DNA of 40,549 nt from an uncultured Roseobacter sp. (GTDB taxonomy: Bacteria > Pseudomonadota > Alphaproteobacteria > Rhodobacterales > Rhodobacteraceae), in NCBI GenBank assembly GCA_947488305.1, contig CANKZM010000016.1, positions 1 through 40,549 on the forward strand, written 5' to 3'. Of the stretch, positions 33,545-40,549 are shown in pieces. The notes beneath the pieces were generated by a model that saw only the letters and a list, made by a program, of their open reading frames with translations, ran no database searches and was not told the origin of the DNA. How positions within the stretch are numbered: position 1 is the first letter of the stretch; every line of letters begins with the position of its first letter. Made by a program: the position numbers and the translations under genes.

Positions 33545-34291
33545 TTAACCGCGCCCCGACAACTGGTTCTTGAGTGCCCGTAAGGTACTGAGAAACGGTA
33601 TCTTTTCTTTCCAGGACGGCGGTGCGATATCGGATTTCGAGGCACGTTGCACGATATGTTGCTCCGCTGTGACCAGCGTCCGCATCTCCGGATGATCCCG
33701 ACGGAACCAGCTATAGGCGCCATCCACATGCATCGGCCCCCCCTCGGCATGACCCGGCGCGCGGGCCATCATCCGCTCCAGATAGGCAATCAGGGGGGCG
33801 ATGGCGCGCTGGTGTATCACCATCGCATGGGTGGTCTGGATGCCGGTCTGCACGGGCAACTCCCGCCAGTGCTCGCTCCGGGCCGCATCAGGGCCCGGGA
33901 AATCCGCAGCCTCGATCCGGTGCCCCAGATAGGCCAGCGACCAGTCCAGCCCCTCCAGCTCCTGCAGAACCGACGGCAGCACTGTGCGCCAGGACGGCAC
34001 CAGGGCGGCATCATCTTCGAGGATCAGGATCTGGGCGCAGCCCCGCGCCTGCGCATCTTTCAACACGCCAAGGTGGCTCAGAAAACAGCCGCGCGCACCA
34101 ATGGAGGGGAAGGTATCGGCGTGATCCGGTTTGACCGCCGGGAAGAAATGGACCAGCGCGCTGTCCGCCTGCAACCCGATATGGTCCAGCTCCGCCAGCA
34201 TTTCGGCCCGCCGGTCCGGACGGCTTTCCAGGTTGATGACATAAAGCCTGTCGAGCCTGTTTCGCAGCGCGTCCGCAACATCCGTTTTCAT
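33545..34291 (-). CDS. GT25-family glycosyltransferase
   Basis: A 248-residue cytoplasmic enzyme. The GT25 marks are RLYVINLESRPDRRAEMLAEL near the start, GARGCFLSHLGVLKDAQARG (the Cys-x-x-Ser-His stretch) and ILILEDDAALVPSW with the acidic EDD donor site. Family members (LgtB/LpsA type) add galactose or glucose to LPS or other glycans. It is the only leftward gene between the rightward GT4 and flippase genes. Its upstream sequence has GAGAAG at suitable spacing before the ATG. It thus has its own promoter within 34292-34504. Confidence 0.88.
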   Translation of the reverse strand: MKTDVADALRNRLDRLYVINLESRPDRRAEMLAELDHIGLQADSALVHFFPAVKPDHADTFPSIGARGCFLSHLGVLKDAQARGCAQILILEDDAALVPSWRTVLPSVLQELEGLDWSLAYLGHRIEAADFPGPDAARSEHWRELPVQTGIQTTHAMVIHQRAIAPLIAYLERMMARAPGHAEGGPMHVDGAYSWFRRDHPEMRTLVTAEQHIVQRASKSDIAPPSWKEKIPFLSTLRALKNQLSGRG

Positions 34292-34504
34292 CGTTATCTT
34301 CTCACTTTCTCAAAGGCTGCCAGGCCCGTCATACAGCCTTTAACTGCTCGCGGCAGAATACATGGACTTTACGGTTTTCCCATCCTATTAGGAGACCGCC
34401 TGTAGTCGCTGGATAGAGCGTGTTTTGTTTTTTGCCAAGTTGACCATTCCCGGCGCGCGCCAAGCCGATGCACCTGTAGCCCTGCACCAGGGCGGAGACC
34501 CTCT

Positions 34505-35872
34505 ATGAGCGTTCAAAGCACGGGCCTGCGTGCAAAGGTCATGACATCCACCAAACTGTCGACCTTGCAGTTTGCCTCCAGCATCGGGCTGCGACTGGTC
34601 TCGACGCTGGTGCTGACCCGCCTACTGGCCCCCGAAGTCTACGGGGTCTTCGCCATTGTGCTGGTTTATCTCTATGTCTTCGAGATGTTTTCCGATCTTG
34701 GCATCCGGTCGCTGATCCTGACCAAGGAAGGCGAGGTCGAAGACGGGTTCCTGCGCACCTGCTGGACGGTGTCTTTCCTGCGCGGCGTGCTGATCGCACT
34801 GGTCTCGGCCCTTGTGGCAGGGGTCATCGCCACGCTGCAGGGCATGGAGGTCTTTGCCGCCGACAACCCCTATGCGGCCCCGGATCTGCCCTGGGCGCTT
34901 TTTGCGCTGGGGGCCACGGTGATCCTGTCCAGCCTGCAATCGCCTGCCGTCTTCATGTACGAGCGCGAGATGGCCTTCGGCAAGGTCACCATCCTGATGA
35001 TCGCGATGAATGTCTTCGGGCTGATCGTGACCGTGATCCTGGCCTATTACCTGCGGTCGGTCTGGGCGCTGGTACTGGGCAATGTGGCCCGGGCCTCGCT
35101 GATGCTGTTGCTCAGCTTTCTGCTCTTCGAGGGCCCGAAAATGCGGCTGCAGCTGGACCGTGCACATCTGGCTCTCGTGATTGATCGGGGCAAGTGGATC
35201 GTCGGGCATTCGATCCTGACCGCCCTGTCGCAATCGGGCGACCGGCTGGTGCTGGGGTTCATGATGAGCTCCACGACCTTCGGGTTCTACTACATCGCCC
35301 GCCAGCTCGTGGATGTGGTGCTGAAGTTCCTGATGTCGATCGACATGCGGATCGGGCTTCAGGTCTTTACCCACCTGCATAAATCCTCCACCGCGGAATT
35401 CCAACGCAACTACTACCGCTACAGGCTGTTTTTCGACGCCATCGCGGGGCTGAGCACAGGCATGCTGATCATCCTGGCCCCGCTGATCATCCGGCTGCTT
35501 TTCGATGACAGATATCAGGGCGTCGCTCCCATCACCCAGACCCTGATCTGGAGCGTCCTGCTGGTCGGACCTTTGCTGCTGCGCTCCGCCTTCAGTGCGG
35601 AACGGCGCTTCAAGGAAATGACATTGCTGAGCATCGTCTCTGCCGCCACCCTCTGGATCGGGCTGGGGGTGTCGTTCTTCTTTCTCGATTCCATCGAAGC
35701 CGCGTTGATCGTGATCGCCCTGCACCGCCTGCCCGAAGCGATGATCTTCATCCTGCTCGGCGGGGACCGGGACTGGGTGATTGTCTGGCGTGAATTCCTG
35801 GGCTTTGGGTTTTGCGTCATCGGCCTCCTGCTGGGGTGGGGCACCTTGCTGCTCTGGAGCGCGCTGGCATGA
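34505..35872 (+). CDS. Polysaccharide flippase (Wzx/MATE-type)
   Basis: A 455-residue inner-membrane protein with about twelve to fourteen helices. The N-terminus has the polysaccharide-synthase family pattern (STLQFASSIGLRLVSTLVLTRLLAPEVYG). This is followed by the first-loop DLGIRSLILTK and later GDRLVLGFMMSSTTFGFYYIARQ. Its role is to move lipid-linked repeat units from the cytoplasmic to the periplasmic face. It starts at 34505 behind GGAG at good spacing and overlaps the next GT4 gene by 4 nt, marking the first gene of a rightward operon that runs to 40453. Confidence 0.9.
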   Translation: MSVQSTGLRAKVMTSTKLSTLQFASSIGLRLVSTLVLTRLLAPEVYGVFAIVLVYLYVFEMFSDLGIRSLILTKEGEVEDGFLRTCWTVSFLRGVLIALVSALVAGVIATLQGMEVFAADNPYAAPDLPWALFALGATVILSSLQSPAVFMYEREMAFGKVTILMIAMNVFGLIVTVILAYYLRSVWALVLGNVARASLMLLLSFLLFEGPKMRLQLDRAHLALVIDRGKWIVGHSILTALSQSGDRLVLGFMMSSTTFGFYYIARQLVDVVLKFLMSIDMRIGLQVFTHLHKSSTAEFQRNYYRYRLFFDAIAGLSTGMLIILAPLIIRLLFDDRYQGVAPITQTLIWSVLLVGPLLLRSAFSAERRFKEMTLLSIVSAATLWIGLGVSFFFLDSIEAALIVIALHRLPEAMIFILLGGDRDWVIVWREFLGFGFCVIGLLLGWGTLLLWSALA

Positions 35873-37080
35873 CGGCTCCCTTGCGCATCGGTCTGCTCAC
35901 CCCGGGGTGGCCAGGCCAGAATACGCCAAACGGCATTGCCACGGCGGTGTATTTTCTGGCCACCGGCCTCATGGAGACCGGGCAGAAGCCGGTGATCCTG
36001 ACGGCCCGCGTCGATGGGCCCTGCCCCGAGGAGATCCCGGTCGTGCGCCTGCCCGAGCTGCGCTGGCGCTGGCAAGACCGGCTGCGGGCCCGCTTTGGCG
36101 ATGCAGCGCTGGAAGCCCATCGTCAAACCGCCCGCAGTATCGCCATGGCCATCAATGAAGCCGTACGGGAGCATGCGCTGGACGTGGTGATCATGGAGGA
36201 AACCAACGGCTGGGCCGCGATGGTTGGCCCCCTTGTGCCGGTGCCTGTCATCGTGACCCTGCATGGTCCCTGGACCATCCTCAAGGCCCATGCCTCCCTG
36301 GGCGATACGTCTCAGGATGAAAAACGCGAAGCGCGCGAGGCCATAGGGTTTCAGACCGCCGCCGGAATCATTGCCCCGTCACAAAACGTCCTGAGCACGG
36401 TGGAAAACGCCGTCCCCCTGCCGGATCAGGCAAAAACCGTCATCCCCAACGCCTATACCGTGCCAAAACCGGCTGAACTGGCCGCCAGCAGCCAGCCCTG
36501 GGATATTCTCTTTGTCGGCCGGGTGGATTTCCTGAAAGGCGCCGATGTCGTCATGGACGCCTTTGCGCTTCTGTCCCAAACCCACCCGCAAGCCCGGCTG
36601 ACCTTTGTCGGCGACGGTCAGGGCGTGACCCGGTCGGACGGGTCACGCGTTCAGATGGAAGAGATGCTGGCCGACCTGCCCGATGAGACACGCGCCAATA
36701 TCGACTACAAAGGGCGTCTGGGCCGCGAAGAGATCGCCCGGCTGCGCGCCAGCCACGCCATCGTGCTGATCGCCTCGCGCTATGAGGTGTTTCCCTACAC
36801 CATGCTTGAAGCCATGGCGGCCGGTCAGGCGATTGTCAGCAGCGCCGTCGGCGGGCCGGGAGAGACGCTGGAGCATGATGAAACCGCCCTGCTGGTCCCG
36901 CCCGGAGATCCGCACGCCATGGCCCAAGCCCTGCGCCGCCTGCTTGATGAGCCCGCACTTGCGGCGCAGCTGGGCGAGGCCGTCCGCGCCAAGCTGGACC
37001 GGGACTACAGCCCGACCGCCATTGCCTCCCGCGTTACCGCCTTTGTCAAAAGCGCGCTGGCGCGGCCTGACGGGGGCTGA
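35869..37080 (+). CDS. GT4-family glycosyltransferase
   Basis: A 403-residue GT-B enzyme. The start ATG at 35869 overlaps the flippase stop (ATGA). The N-terminus RIGLLTPGWPGQNTPNGIATAV carries the acceptor-side loop. The C-terminal half has DILFVGRVDFLKGADVVMDAF, LTFVGDGQGV and the E-x7-E-like SRYEVFPYTMLEAMAAGQAIV. It is predicted to be a retaining transferase using an NDP-sugar such as GDP-mannose or UDP-glucose (specificity unknown). Translational coupling to the flippase suggests it acts on the flippase's substrate late in repeat-unit assembly. Confidence 0.9.
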   Translation: MTAPLRIGLLTPGWPGQNTPNGIATAVYFLATGLMETGQKPVILTARVDGPCPEEIPVVRLPELRWRWQDRLRARFGDAALEAHRQTARSIAMAINEAVREHALDVVIMEETNGWAAMVGPLVPVPVIVTLHGPWTILKAHASLGDTSQDEKREAREAIGFQTAAGIIAPSQNVLSTVENAVPLPDQAKTVIPNAYTVPKPAELAASSQPWDILFVGRVDFLKGADVVMDAFALLSQTHPQARLTFVGDGQGVTRSDGSRVQMEEMLADLPDETRANIDYKGRLGREEIARLRASHAIVLIASRYEVFPYTMLEAMAAGQAIVSSAVGGPGETLEHDETALLVPPGDPHAMAQALRRLLDEPALAAQLGEAVRAKLDRDYSPTAIASRVTAFVKSALARPDGG

Positions 37081-37180
37081 AACCTGCGTTCCGCGCGGTT
37101 TACCAGCGTCATTTTGCAGCCTTGGAAATGCCAGATCTTCCAGCTAGAAAGCGGTGTATTTTGTAATTTAAAGGCGCGTT

Positions 37181-38020
37181 ATGGCTGATTCAGTTATCCC
37201 CATTGATCCCACGTCACTGACATTGGACACCGCGACCGCCAAGGCAGCGGGCGTGAAGTTTGCGGAAAAATACCAAAGCGGTGAGCCCTACCATCATATC
37301 TGCATCGACAACTTCCTGCCGATGGAAATCATCGAAAAGGTCCGGGCCGATCTGACCGAGATGCCCGACCCCGAAGGCTCCTTTGATGCCGCACAGGAGC
37401 GGTTCAAGTCACAATACAGCCCCGACCGCCTGCCTGATTATTCCCGCCATCTTTTCCAGACTTTCAATTCGCGGGCCTTCATCCTGTTTCTCGAAGAGAT
37501 GACCGGCATCAAGGGCCTGATCCCGGATCCCTATTTCATCGGCGGCGGCATTCACAAAACTCTGACCGGCGGCCATCTCGATATCCACGCGGATTTCAAC
37601 GTGCACAAGCACATGCGGGTCGAACGGCGGCTCAATGTGTTGATTTACCTGAACCCCGAGTGGAAAGAGGAATACGGCGGCTCCTTCGAGGTCTGGGAAA
37701 AGGACATGAGCAAGAAGGTGGCCAGCTTTGCGCCCACCGAGAACCGCATGTGCTGTTTCTCCACCGGTTCCGACACCTTCCACGGCAACCCCGAACCGGT
37801 GAACCATCCCGACGGACATCCGCGCCAGTCCATCGCGCTCTATTACTACACCGCCACCTGGGATTCTTCGCGCAAAGAGCATTCGACACTCTTCAAGCCG
37901 CGCCCCGGCAGCGGTGACCAATCCGAAGCCCGCGCCAAGCGGCATGCATTCCTGCAGGAGACCCTGCCGCCCTTCCTCTTCCGCCGCGTGATCCACAGGC
38001 TGCAAAAAATTGGCTTCTGA
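37181..38020 (+). CDS. 2-oxoglutarate/Fe(II) oxygenase (prolyl-4-hydroxylase-like)
   Basis: A 279-residue cytoplasmic protein of the P4H-type double-stranded beta-helix oxygenases. The iron triad is visible: H136-A-D138 in the HADFNVH stretch and H201 in DTFHGNPEP, with R215 (PRQSIALYYYT) as the 2OG-binding arginine. The neighbouring LNVLIYLNPEW is the usual first-strand pattern. Such enzymes hydroxylate proteins, small molecules or sugars. Close relatives occur in EPS/LPS clusters with no known substrate, so action on a nucleotide- or lipid-linked sugar is inferred. It overlaps the FkbM gene by 11 nt, so the two may act in sequence. Confidence 0.82.
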   Translation: MADSVIPIDPTSLTLDTATAKAAGVKFAEKYQSGEPYHHICIDNFLPMEIIEKVRADLTEMPDPEGSFDAAQERFKSQYSPDRLPDYSRHLFQTFNSRAFILFLEEMTGIKGLIPDPYFIGGGIHKTLTGGHLDIHADFNVHKHMRVERRLNVLIYLNPEWKEEYGGSFEVWEKDMSKKVASFAPTENRMCCFSTGSDTFHGNPEPVNHPDGHPRQSIALYYYTATWDSSRKEHSTLFKPRPGSGDQSEARAKRHAFLQETLPPFLFRRVIHRLQKIGF

Positions 38021-38876
38021 TCTGAGCGCCAAGCGCCGCGTTATCAAGGCTTTGGAACGCTTTGGCGGGCGCGGCCTGCTGGCGCGCGCCGGCACCACCG
38101 CGGCCCGCAAGACAACCGGGGCGGATGTGGCACTGTTCTTCGACGATATCTGGGTCCGGCGGATCGGCGACATCTGTTTCGGGGACAAACAGACCTTCGA
38201 TTACTATGCAGATGAGTTCCGGAGCTGGAATGCACAGCATGACATCTGGCTGAACGACCCGCCTGATTTCTGGTTTCACGCCTACCGCCCGCAGCCCGGG
38301 GATACGGTGGTCGATGTGGGGGCAGGGTTTGGCAATGACGCCGTCGCCTTTGCCCGCGCGGTCGGGGAGACAGGGCGCGTGCTGGCCATCGAGGCACACC
38401 CGGATGCCGCCCGGAAGCTCGAAAAGACCGTCCAGTGGAGCAAGCTGTCCAATGTCACCCCTCTGGCCATCGCCGTGGGGGACGAGACCGGCACCGTACA
38501 TATCACCGGCGATTATGACGATGTGGCAAACTCGATCCTTGAGACGGTCGCGGAAGGCCCAGGCGGCTTTGACGTGCCGCTGCGCCGGCTCGACGATGTG
38601 TTGAAGACCGAAGGGGTCACGGAAGTCTCGGTTCTGAAGATGAACATCGAAGGCGCGGAAACCGCAGCCCTGAAAGGCATGCCCGAGTATCTCGGGAAAA
38701 CCCGCTCGGCTGTGATCGCCTGTCATGATTTTCGGGCAGATGCCGGCGAATCCGAATATTTCCGCACCCGTGACGATGTGACGGAGATGTTGCAGGCGGC
38801 GGGCTTTACCCTCAGCCTGAGACCTGATGATCCGCGCCCCTATGTCCGGGACATGATTTACGCCACGCGACCCTGA
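38010..38876 (+). CDS. FkbM-family methyltransferase
   Basis: A 288-residue SAM-dependent methyltransferase. The SAM loop DTVVDVGAGFGNDAVAFAR lies near residues 97-115, with VLAIEAHPDAARKL next, and the family's VSVLKMNIEGAETAALKGM (catalytic-side acidic residue) follows. The C-terminal part holds the FkbM-type FTLSLR strand. FkbM relatives O-methylate sugars or polyketides. The start is TTG at 38010, which overlaps the oxygenase stop; no ATG or GTG occurs in frame until past residue 35, so the unusual start is well supported. Coupled to the oxygenase, it may methylate a hydroxyl, possibly one created upstream (inference). Confidence 0.85.
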   Translation: MASDLSAKRRVIKALERFGGRGLLARAGTTAARKTTGADVALFFDDIWVRRIGDICFGDKQTFDYYADEFRSWNAQHDIWLNDPPDFWFHAYRPQPGDTVVDVGAGFGNDAVAFARAVGETGRVLAIEAHPDAARKLEKTVQWSKLSNVTPLAIAVGDETGTVHITGDYDDVANSILETVAEGPGGFDVPLRRLDDVLKTEGVTEVSVLKMNIEGAETAALKGMPEYLGKTRSAVIACHDFRADAGESEYFRTRDDVTEMLQAAGFTLSLRPDDPRPYVRDMIYATRP

Positions 38877-38906
38877 GGGGCATACCGATAGGGGATAAGA
38901 GCAAAA

Positions 38907-39623
38907 ATGCCCGTAACAGGCTCTGATATGCGCTCGAACGGCCCAGGATCGGCCATCATTCTGCATGGCATCGGTGCGCCGGGCCGGACATTGGAGCCTG
39001 GCGAGGACGTCTTCTGGCTGACGCAGACGCGGTTTTGCGAGACGCTCGACCTGATCGTGGAGATGGGGGCGGCCGCGCCGCTGATCACCTTTGACGACGG
39101 CAATGCCTCGGACATTGAAATCGCCCTGCCCGAACTGCAGGCGCGCGGTCTTACGGCCACGTTTTTCCTGCTCGCGGGCCGTCTCGGCCAGCCCGGCAGC
39201 CTGACAGAGGCGGATGTCACCACGCTGGCGCAGGCGGGCCACCGCATCGGGTTGCACGGCGCCGATCATGTGGACTGGCGGCATCTGGATCCGGACGCGC
39301 GGGCCCGCGAATGGGTCGCGTCACGCGAAAAGCTGGCCGCGCTCAGCGGACAGCCCGTCGATGAGGCCGCAGCCCCCTTTGGTCTCTATGATCGTCAGGT
39401 CGCCCATGATCTGCGCAAACTGGGGTTTGCCACGCTCTATACCAGCGACCGGGGCCAGATGCGGCAGGCTGATTTCATCCGGCCGCGTAACTGTCTGGAA
39501 GGCGAGATGAGCGATCTAGCCTTGCAGGACATGCTGCGCGGTCATGTGCGCCCCTTGCGCGCGCTGCGTCGGGGGTTTGGGGTGGCGCGCAAGCGCCTGT
39601 TGCCGCTGAGGCTGCGCCCGTGA
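38907..39623 (+). CDS. Polysaccharide deacetylase family protein (NodB fold)
   Basis: A 238-residue protein with the NodB metal triad: TFDDG (residues 61-65, D63/D64) and H117-x3-H121 in GLHGADHVDW. The metal-binding set is intact, but the catalytic RxxPY-type motif 3 is replaced by APFGLYD, which keeps only part of the pattern. No signal peptide is seen, so it probably acts in the cytoplasm on a nucleotide- or lipid-linked N-acetyl sugar, unlike secreted chitin or peptidoglycan deacetylases. It overlaps the following GT2 gene by 4 nt (GTGA), linking deacetylation to that transfer step. Confidence 0.82.
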   Translation: MPVTGSDMRSNGPGSAIILHGIGAPGRTLEPGEDVFWLTQTRFCETLDLIVEMGAAAPLITFDDGNASDIEIALPELQARGLTATFFLLAGRLGQPGSLTEADVTTLAQAGHRIGLHGADHVDWRHLDPDARAREWVASREKLAALSGQPVDEAAAPFGLYDRQVAHDLRKLGFATLYTSDRGQMRQADFIRPRNCLEGEMSDLALQDMLRGHVRPLRALRRGFGVARKRLLPLRLRP

Positions 39624-40453
39624 TCTCCGTCATCATCCCCGCCAATAACGAGGAAGGCTATATCGGGGAATGTCTCGATCTGCTGCTGGCCTCTGACCCG
39701 CCCGCCAAAGGGCCGATGCAGGCGATTGTGGTGGCCAATGGCTGCTCTGACGACACGGTGGGCGAGGCCAGCGCACGGATCCCGGCGTTTGCCGCGAAAA
39801 GCTGGCAGCTCGATGTGCTGGATCTGAAAGAGGGCGGCAAGGTGGGAGCGCTCAACGCCAGCGAAGAGGCCATCCTTCACCCAATTAGGGTCTATATCGA
39901 CGCCGATATCCATGTAACGCCCCCGCTGATGGCGCAGCTGGCCGAAGCGCTGGACCGCCCCGAACCTGCCTATGCAGGTGGGCGGCCCGGCATCCGGCGG
40001 GCCCAGTCCTTTGTCTCGGAACGCTATGCGCGGTTCTGGGAGAAACTGCCCTTCATGGCCACGGGCGTGCCGGGCTGCGGGGTCTTTGGGGTCAATCCCG
40101 CAGGCCGCGCGCGCTGGGGGGATTTCCCGCAGGTGATCGCCGATGATACTTTCGTGCGCTACAACTTCGCGCCCCATGAGATGCACGGGGTGCCTGCCAC
40201 CTACTCCTGGCCCATCACCGAAGGGTTCGCGAGCCTCGTGCGCGTGCGCCGCCGGCAGGACGAGGGGCTGGAGGAAATCCGTACCCGCTTTCCCGATTTG
40301 GCCGCGCAGATGGAAGAAACCGCCCCGGGTAAGGCAGAGAAACTCTCCCTCTTCCTGCGCGATCCTCTGGGCTTCGTGATCTACGCCAGCGTCGCCCTCA
40401 CCGTACGCACGCCGCTCTTTGCCAACCGCAGTGGCTGGGATCGGGGGCGCTAG
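39620..40453 (+). CDS. GT2-family glycosyltransferase
   Basis: A 277-residue GT-A enzyme. It starts with VISVIIPANNEEGYIGECLD, the standard GT2 nucleotide-binding strand, and the donor site YIDADIHV carries the DxD-type motif. Later VIADDTFVRYNF has the catalytic acidic pair. The start codon is GTG at 39620, overlapping the deacetylase stop as GTGA, so the two are probably coupled. It is the last gene of the rightward series, with only 96 bp of unassigned DNA after it in the window. The sugar donor is unknown. Confidence 0.88.
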   Translation: MISVIIPANNEEGYIGECLDLLLASDPPAKGPMQAIVVANGCSDDTVGEASARIPAFAAKSWQLDVLDLKEGGKVGALNASEEAILHPIRVYIDADIHVTPPLMAQLAEALDRPEPAYAGGRPGIRRAQSFVSERYARFWEKLPFMATGVPGCGVFGVNPAGRARWGDFPQVIADDTFVRYNFAPHEMHGVPATYSWPITEGFASLVRVRRRQDEGLEEIRTRFPDLAAQMEETAPGKAEKLSLFLRDPLGFVIYASVALTVRTPLFANRSGWDRGR

Positions 40454-40549
40454 ACGCGTCAGATGACGTCGATGCGGACAAACCGACCTTTTGCCTGTAG
40501 CAGTTATTGTCGCATCCAACACAGGTCAAATTCGGACCGGCAAGCTCGG

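Noticed and set aside
37168..37182. TTAA-N7-TTAT resembling a CtrA site
   Set aside because: One mismatch and overlap with the oxygenase start codon make a regulator site unlikely.
37893..39284. 463-codon open frame on the minus strand
   Set aside because: Antisense to the FkbM and deacetylase genes, which carry catalytic motifs.
39542..40522. 326-codon open frame on the minus strand at the right edge
   Set aside because: Antisense to the GT2 gene; composition typical of a GC-rich shadow frame.

Overview
The window looks like a chromosomal polysaccharide-biosynthesis region from a marine Rhodobacteraceae (Roseobacter-group) alphaproteobacterium. I infer this from the high-GC, alphaproteobacterial-type proteins, the fused sulfate adenylyltransferase/APS kinase typical of that group, and two TTAA-N7-TTAA (CtrA-type) sites in intergenic DNA. 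I saw no rRNA, tRNA, insertion sequence or CRISPR array. Almost every gene fits one theme: making, modifying, sulfating and exporting a complex extracellular polysaccharide.

Layout: (1) 1-1086, the 3' end of a probable secreted beta-helix protein. (2) 1127-4109, divergent manC-type (GDP-mannose) and ugd (UDP-glucuronate) genes. (3) 4137-8486, a leftward sulfation block: ASST-like beta-propeller, tiny signal-peptide membrane protein and membrane-anchored PAPS-type sulfotransferase, preceded by an acyltransferase-3 gene. (4) 8812-10898, an 'EEG'-motif polytopic protein and an unrecognised glycosyltransferase-like protein. (5) 10949-20924, the export core: leftward ExeA-like ATPase, GumC/Wzz-type co-polymerase and CpsD-like ATPase; rightward initiating sugar transferase, TPR lipoprotein, short Wza-type protein, outer-membrane beta-barrel and rhomboid protease. 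This gene set matches the EPS module usually found with exosortase (XrtA/PEP-CTERM), but no exosortase is in the window. (6) 20940-29894, a long leftward series: sat-cysC, rmlC, rmlB, a large hairpin, rmlD, rmlA, a secreted gingipain-fold protein lacking the expected catalytic residues, and a GT39-like protein. (7) 30122-40453, mostly rightward assembly and tailoring genes: GT-C protein, GT4, GT25 (leftward), Wzx-like flippase, GT4, 2OG-Fe(II) oxygenase, FkbM methyltransferase, polysaccharide deacetylase and GT2. Bases 40454-40549 hold nothing I can identify.

How it may work together (inference): ManC, Ugd and RmlABCD supply GDP-mannose, UDP-glucuronate and dTDP-rhamnose. The sugar transferase starts the repeat on undecaprenyl phosphate and the glycosyltransferases extend it. 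Oxygenase, methyltransferase, deacetylase, acyltransferase and sulfotransferases may decorate it. The flippase translocates it, and the PCP/ATPase pair with short Wza plus beta-barrel exports it. Sat-CysC can make PAPS for the sulfotransferase. No convincing Wzy polymerase is present; the proteins at 8812-10140 and 30122-31693 are the polytopic candidates.

The most novel points are the three-gene sulfation cassette, the catalytically degenerate C25-like protein inside the rhamnose operon, the short Wza translationally coupled to a beta-barrel, and the exosortase-type export module paired with a rhomboid rather than an exosortase.
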